The notes under the pieces are model-generated. The model was not told the DNA's origin, made no database searches, and saw only the letters and a program-made list of their open reading frames with translations. Both the position numbers and the translations under genes were made by a program. A stretch of 64,000 nucleotides of DNA from Pirellula sp. GTDB taxonomy: Bacteria > Planctomycetota > Planctomycetia > Pirellulales > Pirellulaceae. Each line of letters opens with the position of its first letter. The stretch's first letter is position 1. The stretch covers positions 1-64,000 of the forward strand of contig JAJTID010000038.1 in assembly GCA_021300155.1 (NCBI GenBank), given 5' to 3'. This document shows positions 9,053 to 18,800 of this stretch, one piece after another.

Positions 9053-9351
9053 GTCATCTCTCCTGACTGATTAGCAAGTAGATATCAATCCAATCGGCAA
9101 AAGTTTGACATGTCGCCGCCAACCACGAATCTTTCGATTTCCTAGAATCTTGTGCGGGCAACAACAGGTCGATTGCACCAAAGTCTTCCTGATATTTGTT
9201 TAGCTCTCCCGAACGCCTGTACTATACTCCCAAGAGGACCAAAATCAATTCAAACCCAACTGTCTTTCCCTTGGTTTAAACGAGGGCACCCATTTGACTT
9301 TATCTTCCTTTGAATTGGACCTATCCCCGACGCGATGACACAAAGTGATCT
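9053..9351. promoter_or_regulatory. Divergent promoter region of the sugar locus
   Basis: About 300 non-coding bases separate the leftward GT2 operon from the rightward rfbG operon, so both promoters must lie here. AGGAG at 9060-9064 (minus strand) serves the GT2 gene. A TATACT hexamer at about 9222-9227 could be a -10 element for the rightward operon, but I see no well-spaced -35. No operator repeat is evident. Confidence 0.4.
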
Positions 9352-10482
9352 ATGTTCAGTAATTCATTTGTTGGTAAATCGGTATTGGTAACTGGTCATA
9401 CCGGATTCAAAGGTTCTTGGCTTTGTCTATGGCTGCATCGCCTTGGTGCCAAAGTAACTGGACTTTCACTAGAGCCACCCACAAGCCCGAACCACTTCAC
9501 GGAAGCGAACATCATCGATCTGCTGGATTTGCATATTCATGCGGATGTCAGGGACGAGAAAGCTGTCGGGCAGGCCATCCAGCAATCGGCCCCCGATCTC
9601 ATTTTCCATCTCGCGGCTCAAACGGTCGTTAGACGTGGCTACCGCGAACCGCTGGAGACTTTTTCGACTAACGTGATGGGAACCGCATGCGTGCTTGAGG
9701 CCATCCGAATTGCTAGAAGACCGTGCAGCGTTGTGGTTGTCACCAGCGACAAATGCTATGACAATCGAGAGCAAGTATGGGGGTATCGCGAATCAGACCC
9801 TATGGGAGAGAAAGACCCCTATGGCGCCAGCAAAGGAGCTGCGGAACTGGTCGTTCGATCGTATCGCGATTCTTATTTCCCTGTGTCAAAGATCCCGCAA
9901 CATGGAATCAAGGTCGCAAGCGCCCGAGCAGGAAACGTCATTGGAGGAGGAGACTGGACCGAAGACGCTCTCATCGTCGATGTGATAAATGCCCTTTCGA
10001 AAAACAGCCCTGTTCTCATTCGAAACCCGAATGCACATCGCCCCTGGAATCACGTGCTTCAAGCCTTGAGTGGTTACTTAACGCTCTCAGCCAAATTGAT
10101 GACAAGCGACGCCCCAGCATTTTGTAGCGGGTGGAACATTGGGCCAATACCCGGGAATGAAATTCCAGTTCGAGAGGTGGTCAAATTGCTGCTCGAAGAA
10201 TGGGGCGAAGGCAGTTGGATCGACGGTAGCGACGAAAGTGCTCCTCCCGAAGCACGTGTATTGCGTCTGTGTATCGACAAAGCCCTCTGGGAATTAAACT
10301 GGAAGCCGTGTTGGGATGTCCGAGAGTCAATTCGGCAAACGGCGAAGTGGTATCGGAATCGCCACGTAGCCAAGGGTAACATGCGAGATTTCAGCCTGAG
10401 TCAGATCGTGGAGTACGAGGAAGCTATGCGACTCAATTCGAAAGCTAACTTCGTTTCTTCAGGCTCATCCAGGGTAACATGA
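9352..10482 (+). CDS. rfbG: CDP-glucose 4,6-dehydratase
   Basis: An extended short-chain dehydrogenase that converts CDP-glucose to CDP-4-keto-6-deoxyglucose. The 376-residue product shows the NAD-binding GHTGFKGSW at 15-23 (the family variant of GxxGxxG), HLAAQTVVRRGY, VVVTSDKCYDN around 128-138, and the catalytic YGASK pair Tyr157/Lys161. It also has ARAGNVIGGGDW and HRPWNHVL, which are characteristic of RfbG rather than RmlB. It opens a rightward operon of five genes and pairs functionally with the cytidylyltransferase at 7173. Confidence 0.93.
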   Translation: MFSNSFVGKSVLVTGHTGFKGSWLCLWLHRLGAKVTGLSLEPPTSPNHFTEANIIDLLDLHIHADVRDEKAVGQAIQQSAPDLIFHLAAQTVVRRGYREPLETFSTNVMGTACVLEAIRIARRPCSVVVVTSDKCYDNREQVWGYRESDPMGEKDPYGASKGAAELVVRSYRDSYFPVSKIPQHGIKVASARAGNVIGGGDWTEDALIVDVINALSKNSPVLIRNPNAHRPWNHVLQALSGYLTLSAKLMTSDAPAFCSGWNIGPIPGNEIPVREVVKLLLEEWGEGSWIDGSDESAPPEARVLRLCIDKALWELNWKPCWDVRESIRQTAKWYRNRHVAKGNMRDFSLSQIVEYEEAMRLNSKANFVSSGSSRVT

Positions 10483-10492
10483 TCGAAGAAAT

Positions 10493-11830
10493 ATGGACTT
10501 TCAACATTCCAAGAAACAAAGAGCCAGAGCTCATGAATTAATTCCCGGTGGATGCCACACGTACGCCAAAGGGGACGATCAATATCCACTGCTTTCCCCA
10601 GGTTTTATCAGCCATGGCCTCGGCGGTCGAGTTTGGGACATTGATGGCAATGAGTTCATAGAGTTTGGACAGGGGAATCGGAGCGTTGGACTTGGGCACG
10701 CTTTCCCGGCAGTCGTAGAGGCCGCTCAACGAGAGCTTTTGCGAGGAGCAAACTTCTCTCGTCCATCTTTGATCGAAGTTGAGGCGGCAGAGGCACTATT
10801 AAGCGTGGTGCCGAACGCTGACATGGTCAAGTTCTGCAAAGATGGCTCAGATGCCACGACAGCTGCTTTAAAGATTGCACGGGCTTACACCGGTCGAGAG
10901 ATGATCGCCTATTGTCGCGATCAACCATTCTTCGCGACCAACGACTGGTTTATTGGTACGACGGCAATCGATGCGGGAGTTCCAGAATGCGAAAAATCAC
11001 TTTCGCTGGGGTTCAACTACGATGATATCACTAGCCTTCAATCGCTTTTCGAGACGCATCCCAGCAAGATCGCATGCGTCATCATGGAGGCGGCGAAATA
11101 CGCAGATCCAAAGCCTGGTTACCTGCAAGCGACTCGAGAACTGTGCCATGCGAATGGAGCATTATTCATCATGGATGAAATGATTACTGGGTTCCGATGG
11201 CACAACGGAGGAGGGCAGGCATATTATGGCATCGATCCCGACTTATCATGTTGGGGAAAGGCTCTAGCGAATGGCTTTTCTGTTTCTGCTCTAGCAGGAA
11301 AGAGAAAGTACATGGAACTAGGTGGCATACAGCATCGATCGGAACGAGTCTTTGTACTCTCAACGACGCACGGTGGTGAGACGCACGCCTTGGCTGCAGC
11401 GATCGCGACTATCAACACGTACAAGAACGAGCCAGTGATCGAAACACTTTATCGAATCGGTGGCCGACTCAAGGACGAGGGCAATCAAATCATCGCGGCA
11501 CATGGACTGAGTGATTACGTGGAAATTGAAGGCAAGCCGTGTTGTATGGTGGTAAAAACGCTCAACCAAAAAAAGGAACGATGCCAATCGATGCGAACTC
11601 TATTGCTCCAAGAGACAATCCAGCGCGGAATACTGATGACCTCTCTAGTTGTAAGCTACACACATAGCGACGAAGATGTAGATAGAACGTTAGAGGCCCT
11701 CGACGGAGCATTGGCGGTCTACAAGCAGGCCCTAGAACATGGCGTCGAGAAATTCTTGGTAGGAGCGCCTTCCCAGGCTGTCTATCGGAAGTTCAACTTC
11801 CCAGACCAACTTGCCTCCCACCATAAATGA
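10493..11830 (+). CDS. Class III PLP aminotransferase of the glutamate-1-semialdehyde mutase (HemL) type
   Basis: The 445-residue product is HemL-like: LIPGGCHTYAKG near the N-terminus, GSDATTAALKIARAYTGR around 118-135, FIMDEMITGFR with the cofactor Asp228, and SCWGKALANGF with the Schiff-base Lys256. The C-terminal part, with an extra tail after ALAVYKQAL, differs from true HemL. It sits 10 bases after rfbG and before a sugar C-methyltransferase, so it probably aminates or otherwise modifies a keto-sugar instead of making 5-aminolevulinate. That substrate is inferred from context. Such HemL-like proteins recur in polysaccharide loci. Confidence 0.82.
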   Translation: MDFQHSKKQRARAHELIPGGCHTYAKGDDQYPLLSPGFISHGLGGRVWDIDGNEFIEFGQGNRSVGLGHAFPAVVEAAQRELLRGANFSRPSLIEVEAAEALLSVVPNADMVKFCKDGSDATTAALKIARAYTGREMIAYCRDQPFFATNDWFIGTTAIDAGVPECEKSLSLGFNYDDITSLQSLFETHPSKIACVIMEAAKYADPKPGYLQATRELCHANGALFIMDEMITGFRWHNGGGQAYYGIDPDLSCWGKALANGFSVSALAGKRKYMELGGIQHRSERVFVLSTTHGGETHALAAAIATINTYKNEPVIETLYRIGGRLKDEGNQIIAAHGLSDYVEIEGKPCCMVVKTLNQKKERCQSMRTLLLQETIQRGILMTSLVVSYTHSDEDVDRTLEALDGALAVYKQALEHGVEKFLVGAPSQAVYRKFNFPDQLASHHK

Positions 11831-11876
11831 TTCTCTAACAACGATCGCTCCATACGGTTCGATACCACTGAACACT

Positions 11877-13133
11877 ATGATAGCAACATCAACTGCTGCC
11901 AGACGGCGAACACATTGTAGGCATTGCGGTGCGTCTCTCGTTCGTAGTGTAGTGGATTTAGGCGCCCAGCCACCCTGCGAAGCAATCGTGCCGGAATCCC
12001 ATTTCTACGCACCTGAGCCCTTTTACCCTCTTCATGCGAAAGTATGTTCGAATTGCCTTTTGGTCCAACTCGATGCCGATGTCGCACCTGAGTCCATTTA
12101 CACGGAATACGCCTATTTCTCTTCTTACTCAGATAGTTGGCTACAACACTGTCGTGAGTTTTCCGAGAGAATGATCCAGGAATACGGGTTGGGAAAGGAC
12201 AGTTGTGTTGTAGAACTAGCCAGTAATGATGGATATCTGCTCAGGAATTTCGTCGACCGCAAAATACCATGTTATGGAGTTGATCCCGCAGCAAATATTG
12301 CTGTAGTTGCTGAAGCGAAGGGAGTACGAACGCATGTATGCTTCTTTGGAAAAGAATCGGCGGAACGGCTCGCGATAGAAATCGGAACGGCGGACCTTAT
12401 CATTGCGAATAACGTTTTTGGCCACGTTCCGGACATCAATGATTTCGTAGTTGGCATGAAGCGATTGCTCAAACCGAGTGGAACAATAACGATTGAGATC
12501 CCTCACTTTCTCAAGCTAATGCAGAATAACCAGTTCGACACGATTTATCACGAGCATTATTGCTACCACACGTTGCTTGCCGATCAACATATCTTTGCTG
12601 CATTTGGGCTCAGGCTCTTCGATGTCGAAGAACTCGCGACTCACGGTGGCTCGATTCGAATGTTCGTGTGTCACGACGAGGACAACCGATCTACTAGTGA
12701 AAATGTATTTCGTCTCCTTTCCTCAGAACAACTGTATGGACTCGAGACAATGGATGCATACGAAGCCTTTGGGGAACAAACTCGAGAGACAAAACGAAAA
12801 CTCCTATCCTTCCTGATCGATGCCAAACGGAATCAGAAACGAATTGCTGGTTATGGAGCACCAGGTAAAGGAAACACGTTGCTCAACTATTGTGGAATAC
12901 GCAACGACTTCATTGATTTCGTGGTTGATCGCAATCCCTACAAACATGGTAAGTTCTTACCTGGCTCAAGAATCCCGGTCTTCCCTCCCGACAAAATCAT
13001 GGAAGAAAAACCTGACTATGTACTCATTCTTCCCTGGAACATCAAGGATGAGATTATCCAACAGATGCAGGTGATCCGCGGGTGGGGTGGGGCGTTCGTG
13101 GTTCCCATCCCGGAAGTTCAAATTATACCATGA
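11877..13133 (+). CDS. Sugar C-methyltransferase (zinc N-domain, SAM domain, C-terminal domain)
   Basis: The protein follows the NovU/TylCIII/EvaC-type layout. An N-terminal zinc-binding module has CRHCG and VCSNC pairs, then a SAM domain with VVELASNDGYLLRNF, YGVDPA and NNVFGHVPD, the IYHEHYCYHTL region seen in these enzymes, and a C-terminal domain with RIAGYGAPGKGNTLLNYC. They add a methyl to C3 of 4-keto-6-deoxysugars, giving branched sugars. I chose ATG 11877; a TTG at 11811 would extend it and overlap the upstream gene by 20 bases. The stop overlaps the next start by four bases (ATGA). Confidence 0.88.
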   Translation: MIATSTAARRRTHCRHCGASLVRSVVDLGAQPPCEAIVPESHFYAPEPFYPLHAKVCSNCLLVQLDADVAPESIYTEYAYFSSYSDSWLQHCREFSERMIQEYGLGKDSCVVELASNDGYLLRNFVDRKIPCYGVDPAANIAVVAEAKGVRTHVCFFGKESAERLAIEIGTADLIIANNVFGHVPDINDFVVGMKRLLKPSGTITIEIPHFLKLMQNNQFDTIYHEHYCYHTLLADQHIFAAFGLRLFDVEELATHGGSIRMFVCHDEDNRSTSENVFRLLSSEQLYGLETMDAYEAFGEQTRETKRKLLSFLIDAKRNQKRIAGYGAPGKGNTLLNYCGIRNDFIDFVVDRNPYKHGKFLPGSRIPVFPPDKIMEEKPDYVLILPWNIKDEIIQQMQVIRGWGGAFVVPIPEVQIIP

Positions 13134-13678
13134 TCTTTACCCCCACCGATCTTATTGGCGCCTACATCATTGATATTGAACCTCGCTCAGATGATCGAGG
13201 GTTCTTCGCTCGTTCCTATTGCCAGCACGAGTTTGCTGCGCACGGACTTTTGCAACCGCTTGCCCAGTGCAACATTGCACATAATAAAAGAGCAGGCACG
13301 CTCCGAGGAATGCATTGGCGAGCGGAACCATCGCCAGAGGCAAAGGTTGTTCGAGTTTTCCGAGGAGCCATATTGGACGTGATTGTCGATTTAAATCCGA
13401 GTTCGCCATCTTATCTTCAGCACATTGCGATTGAACTCACAGAAGAGAATCGCAGGGCACTTTACGTACCTCCACTTTTTGGGCATGGCTTCCAAACACT
13501 GGTCGACAATACGGATGTGTTTTATCAGATGAGTGAGTATTACGATTCGTCGTTCGATCGAGGGGCTCGCTGGAATGACCCAGTTTTTGCAATCCGCTGG
13601 CCGATCGCGAATCCGATCCTCAATGATCGTGACCGTACTTACGAAGACTATGTCCCCGAGGTGAACGATCATGCGTGA
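13130..13678 (+). CDS. RmlC-type nucleotide-sugar epimerase (dTDP-4-dehydrorhamnose 3,5-epimerase family)
   Basis: The 182-residue cupin protein shows the family blocks DDRGFFARSYCQHEF, CNIAHNKRAGTLRGMHWR with the expected active-site His, KVVRVFRGAILDVIVDL, ALYVPPLFGHGFQTL and a C-terminal Tyr-Tyr after SE. In the family this enzyme epimerises C3/C5 or C5 of 4-keto-6-deoxysugars. The neighbours suggest a CDP-linked substrate. ATG at 13130 overlaps the stop of the methyltransferase (ATGA), so this start is preferred over one 48 bases upstream. It overlaps the next gene by eight bases. Confidence 0.9.
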   Translation: MIFTPTDLIGAYIIDIEPRSDDRGFFARSYCQHEFAAHGLLQPLAQCNIAHNKRAGTLRGMHWRAEPSPEAKVVRVFRGAILDVIVDLNPSSPSYLQHIAIELTEENRRALYVPPLFGHGFQTLVDNTDVFYQMSEYYDSSFDRGARWNDPVFAIRWPIANPILNDRDRTYEDYVPEVNDHA

Positions 13679-14945
13679 ATTGGGAGCATCGGGTGAGTCG
13701 CTTCATGAACTTATTCGCATACTCTATCCGATCAACCGGAGCATCACAGGAAACGGTGTGCGCGAGACGCTGTCCATCCTGGGTTCGTACGTTCCTTTAG
13801 AAATCCATGAAGTACCGAGCGGTACCCAAGTGTTTGATTGGACCGTGCCGCTTGAGTGGAATGTGCATGAGGCCTGGATTGAAGATCCGTCAGGAAAACG
13901 TGTGGTTGACTTCGCCAATCACAATCTCCATTTGGTGAGCTATAGCGTTCCTGTACGCACCAAGTTACCGCTTTCCGAATTGCGAAGGCATTTGCATAGT
14001 ATCCCAACACGGCCTGACGCCATTCCGAATCGGACCAGTTACTACAAAGAGGATTGGGGGTTTTGTGTTAAAGACCGTGACTTGAGAGAATGGCTCGATG
14101 GCGAGTACTCGGTTTGCATCGACACGACGCTAGAGGCGGGGAGTCTTACGTATGGTGAATTATTTTTGCCAGGGAAAAAGTCGGATGAAGCCTTGATCTC
14201 GTCGCATATTTGCCATCCAGCTTTGGCGAATGACAACTTGTCTGGCATCGTTGTTGCGGTTGCGCTAGCACAGTGGCTTGCGAGAATACCGGACCGAAAT
14301 TTGAGTTATCGATTCTTGTTTGCCCCAGGAACGATTGGAGCGATCACTTGGTTGGCTCGCAACGAAGCGCATGTAAAAAACATTTTGCATGGCATGGTAT
14401 TGAGTGGAGTAGGCGACGCTGGTGGATTTACTTATAAGAAGAGTAGACGTGGGAACGCAGGTGTCGATCGTATCGTGCAGCACGTGCTAAAAAATTCATC
14501 GACAAATCATTCCGTTGTAGACTATTCTCCTTATGGTTACGACGAACGCCAGTTCTGTTCCCCAGGCTTCAATTTGCCTGTAGGTGTTTTTTCTCGCACT
14601 CCTTTTGGAACGTATCCAGAGTACCACACGTCCGACGACAATCTTGAATTTGTAAAGCCAGGGTCTCTCACGGAATCTGCGGGAATACTTCAAGAGATTT
14701 TGTTCGTCATGGAGAATGACCATACGTTCCTCAATTTGAACCCGAAATGCGAACCACAATTGGGGCGTCGCGGATTGTATGATCAAAGAGGAGCGGGCAT
14801 CATGCCGATGTTGTGGTGTCTGAATCTCTCCGACGGCGAACACTCTCTATTCGATATCGCGGAGAAAGCAAAACTGTCGTTCCGGTCGATAGAAACCGCT
14901 TCTCGGCTTCTTCACGCGAAAGGTTTACTGAGTAAGAAGCAATGA
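13671..14945 (+). CDS. DUF4910/DUF2172 M28-like aminopeptidase-fold protein with C-terminal winged helix
   Basis: The 424-residue protein has an N-terminal DUF2172-like region, a zinc-peptidase-like core with SSHICHPALANDNLSG (His182, Asp188 region) and EYHTSDDN (His319), and a C-terminal helix-turn-helix-like DUF4910 segment from about 360 (GIMPMLWCLNLSDG...). Family members recur in polysaccharide biosynthesis loci, but I know of no proven substrate. It is the last gene of the rightward sugar operon, overlapping the epimerase by eight bases. The metal-binding residues look intact, so hydrolysis of an amide in a sugar or its substituent is possible but unproven. Confidence 0.82.
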   Translation: MRELGASGESLHELIRILYPINRSITGNGVRETLSILGSYVPLEIHEVPSGTQVFDWTVPLEWNVHEAWIEDPSGKRVVDFANHNLHLVSYSVPVRTKLPLSELRRHLHSIPTRPDAIPNRTSYYKEDWGFCVKDRDLREWLDGEYSVCIDTTLEAGSLTYGELFLPGKKSDEALISSHICHPALANDNLSGIVVAVALAQWLARIPDRNLSYRFLFAPGTIGAITWLARNEAHVKNILHGMVLSGVGDAGGFTYKKSRRGNAGVDRIVQHVLKNSSTNHSVVDYSPYGYDERQFCSPGFNLPVGVFSRTPFGTYPEYHTSDDNLEFVKPGSLTESAGILQEILFVMENDHTFLNLNPKCEPQLGRRGLYDQRGAGIMPMLWCLNLSDGEHSLFDIAEKAKLSFRSIETASRLLHAKGLLSKKQ

Positions 14946-14983
14946 ATTCATTGCAATCGCTCGTTGGATGCCGTCGTTTCTCA

Positions 14984-15493
14984 TTAGGTTTCGAGCAGAC
15001 TCTCTCCACTGAATTCGCTAAGCGGAAAGTAGGAATGTGTTGCAAGTAAATGCGAGATACTGGAGGCTGTTCCGTTGCGAACTTTCCATTCCCGAAGAGT
15101 CCGCCACCATCGCAACATTTTTTCGTAGGCACGATCCGCTGCGTCGCCAAGTTCGTTCAGGTCCGAGATCGGTTTGAACAGACACTCTTCAGCTCCGAGT
15201 TGGGTAGCGCGGAAAATGGTTGCCATCGAAACCATTCCAGTCAACATGATCACTTGGATGCTTCCATCGATCGACTTTATTTGTTCGAGAAGTGACAATC
15301 CGCTTGTCTCGGGCATATCGATATCTAGAATCACAATCCGAGTCCCGGTCTGAGTCATTGACTGGATTGCCAAAGTGGGGTCGTTTATCGAAACGACAGA
15401 ATATCCTCTGTTCGAAAGAACACTGGAAACGATCCGTGAAATGGCAGGATCATCATCGACATGGAGAATCTTGCGAGCTTGGTTGCTGCTCAT
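14984..15493 (-). CDS. Single-domain response regulator with C-terminal tail (paralogue 1)
   Basis: The receiver begins KILHVDDDP (acidic triad), has the phospho-acceptor Asp56 in LDIDMPETSG, the Thr in MLTGMVS and the Lys in FKPIS. After the receiver come about 50 residues with a RAYEKMLRWWRTLREW helix and no DNA-binding domain. ATG at 15493 fits the domain start better than one 33 bases upstream. It is closely similar to the protein at 19816; both lie on the same strand on either side of the large hybrid kinase. Likely output is phosphotransfer or protein contact, which is inferred. Confidence 0.88.
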   Translation of the reverse strand: MSSNQARKILHVDDDPAISRIVSSVLSNRGYSVVSINDPTLAIQSMTQTGTRIVILDIDMPETSGLSLLEQIKSIDGSIQVIMLTGMVSMATIFRATQLGAEECLFKPISDLNELGDAADRAYEKMLRWWRTLREWKVRNGTASSISHLLATHSYFPLSEFSGESLLET

Positions 15494-15812
15494 AGTGTAC
15501 CTCTCACTTCGGATTGAAATGGTCAAGCGAGCGACAACGCATCAGCCTACATCATTTCGTGGATAAAGTTAAAAAACACTAAGCCACGAAATTTCGATTG
15601 ATGATTGGATCCGCGGATGAGTTAAGCCTATTCCCAAAACTTCTTGTCAAGAATTCAAATTGTGAGGCATACTCTAGCGAGTGCAAAATCGTGCAAATCC
15701 CAGGTGTGCCATTGTTGCTCAACTGCCGGTCTTGAAACGCGGTCGGTTTATGACGTAACTCTCAAAAGATTTGACGTATCCCTCTCGATTTGGTCTGTTG
15801 CGACCAAATCGG
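15494..15812. other. Intergenic region between hybrid kinase and receiver paralogue 1
   Basis: About 320 bases without a supported gene. It holds the upstream region of the receiver gene at 14984 and the 3' flank of the hybrid kinase. No convincing terminator or operator is visible. Confidence 0.35.
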
Positions 15813-18800
15813 TTACCCAATGCCACTTTCCGCTAACGAAGCAAATGCTTGGCTATTTTCCACTTTGCCTGCCCACTCGCGACAGATTTCAGTGAGAGTC
15901 GCTTTATCGATAGGCTTGGTAGCGTAAGCATTGCATCCTGCTTTTATGCATCGATTGAGATCGCCACTCATTGCATGGGCGGTTAATGCGACGATCGGAA
16001 TGGTCGCACCGTGATCGCGTAACCATCGTAACGTTTCGTAGCCATCCATTTCAGGCATTTGCATATCGCACAATAGCAAGTCGAAGGGACACGGCTTCAG
16101 AAGCGGACTTTCGAGAGAACCGTCGGACGTCATTTTCTCAATGGCTATTCGGCCGTTCTCCGCAATGAAGACGTCAGCCCCAGACTTACGCAAAAAGTGC
16201 GAGATAAGACGCTGATTATCGGGGCCATCCTCGGCCAACAAGATTCGCATTCCCGCGAGTGGTGATGCGTTTTGCTGCTCGGTGCCTGCCGCCGGTGTTT
16301 GGACTGCGAATCGATGAATGTTTCTATCTGAAAGATTTTCTTCAGCTACCCCAGGAACGATTGGGCCCGTGGCAATCGAGACCGTAAAGAGACTACCCTT
16401 CCCGAGTTGACTTTCGATCGTGATTGTGCCTCCCAGCATTTCAGCCAACCGGTTACTGATGAATAGCCCCAATCCGGTCCCGCCATACTTTCGTGTTGTC
16501 GTGGTATCCGCCTGTTCGAAAGCTCCGAACAATCGAGAGATCTGCTCGGGAGATAACCCAATTCCCGTATCTTCGATTGCGACCTGAAGGAGTTGCTTTG
16601 ATTCCCAACAACTTACGCGCAGTTTGACACTACCGAGCTCCGTAAATTTGATGGCATTCCCAACTAGATTCACCAGAATTTGTCGAAGACGAACAGGATC
16701 CGTATGAATGACGGACGGAATGGAGGGATCGAAAAGAGCACTGAGTCCTATACCTTTTCCCTGCGCCTTAACGCTCATCAACGAAACAACTTCTTGAATC
16801 AACGTCTCGGGGTTCGTTGCAACAAGTTCGACTGACATTTTACCAGCTTCGATTTTGGAAATATCGAGAATATCATTAATGATATCCAACAAGTGCTCTC
16901 CATTGCGTCGGATCGTATCGACATACTCGAAGCTTGATGGTTTTGCGATTGCATCCTCGCATTCATGTAGTAGAAGATCTGCAAAGCCGAGAATCGCGGC
17001 CATCGGAGTTCGGATTTCATGACTCATATTGGCCAGAAATTCGGACTTTGCTGCATTGGCTGCTTCTGCACGCACATTGGCTTCGATCAATGATGTTTCT
17101 GTCAACTTCAGATCGTGAATATCCTGAATGCTACCTGCCATCCGGACAGGAGTACCATTCTCGTCAAACTGCGTCGCTCCTCGCACACGAAACCATCGGA
17201 ACTCCCCGTTCCATTTTCGAAAATGGCACTTGATGTCGAACTCGATCCCCTCTTTGTGATTGCGTCGGACGGCCTGCCAAATAGATGCACGATCTTCAGC
17301 GAGGATATGTTTATAAATCGACTCCAGTTTCGAAGATGGAAACGGTCCTTCCGGAGAATACCCCAAAAGAGTCCAGAATCGATCTGAGTACCAACATTCG
17401 TCCGTTTGGCAATCCCAATCCCATAGCCCGTCACTTGTGCCCGTTGTAGCGGCTGCGTAGCGTTCCGTTAACTTTTTAAGCTGTGTCTGATTGGTTTTGG
17501 ATTCGGTGATATCAAGATGAATTCCTACCATTCGTCTCGGTGTGCCGTCAGCAAAGCGGGAGATGATTTTGCCTGCAGCAAGTACCCAAGCATACGTACC
17601 GTCTTTGCGAAGTAAACGCATTTCATTTCGATAATCGCCTGCTTCACCCGCGAGGTGCTGCTGCACGGTGGTCCAGGTTTGTTGGAAAGTTTCGGGATCA
17701 AGCACTTTCTCCCATGCGCTGACATGCTGTTCGATCTCTTCGAGTTCGTAACCCAGCATTTGCGCCCAATGTTTACTGTAGATCGCCTTTCCTGTGGGTA
17801 TATCCCAATCCCACGTACCAATCTTTGCAGCATCCACGACGACTTCCAAGCGTTGAGACTGCTCTCGCGATTGCGTGATATCGGCAAAGCTCGTCACGAC
17901 CGATGTGATCAATCCAGAGGGGGCACGAATAGGTTCCGAATTTACGGAAATCCATCTGTTGTCACCTTCCGGCGTATGCACTCCGAACACAAAACCGCGA
18001 ATCGGTTTTCCCGTGCGAAGGACGATCATCGCAGGATGACTGTCCCCAGCAAGAGGTTCTCCGTCTTCTCGGATCGCTTGCCAACGAGGGTCCATGGATG
18101 TACGCCCTCGCATTTGATCGGACGTTAATCCCAGGATGCGCTCAGCCGCAACATTGCATTCGACTATTTCACCAGCTGTGTTTTGTACTACGATTCCTTC
18201 CGTGACTGCAGCAAAAACCGTTTGAAGTCGTTGACGTTCAAGCTTTTCTTCCGTCACATCCCGGATGATTGAGATGTACTCTTTGATTTCCCCTGTTTCG
18301 CTACGGATAGGCAGAAACTCTGCTTCGCCCCAATACTCCCTACCGTCCTTTCTTCGATTCAATATCTCTATTCGGAAAGCGATTCCGTTTGCGATCTTCG
18401 AGCGAATCAAATCGCGAGTCTGTGTATCTGTTTTGTCGCTGAAGATCACTTGTCCCATCGTACATCCTGAGACATCCTGCAAGTCATAGCCAGTCAACTG
18501 CGTAAATCCCTCATTGACCCAGACAGCATGCCCTTCGGCGTCAAAACAAATCACCGCATTAGTCGTTTTTTGAGCGATGACCGCGAGTCTCTGAACAGCG
18601 AGTTTCTCTCGGTGTACCATGCGCAGCAACCTAAGAACCATGGATGTTACAACCAACAAGGTTCCAAATGCGGATATCCCACCGATCGACAACAAGGATG
18701 CAAGTTGCGCCTCACGATTCGCCCACTTTGTGGGCACCGTTACCAGCGTTTGAATCCCACCGCCTTCTATGGTGTTATGATTTAAAACACGATTGAGAAC

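Noticed and set aside
14939-14954. Perfect 16-base palindrome GCAATGAATTCATTGC at the end of the DUF4910 gene
   Set aside because: It has no loop or T-run and overlaps the coding end; a chance palindrome is as likely as a terminator or operator.
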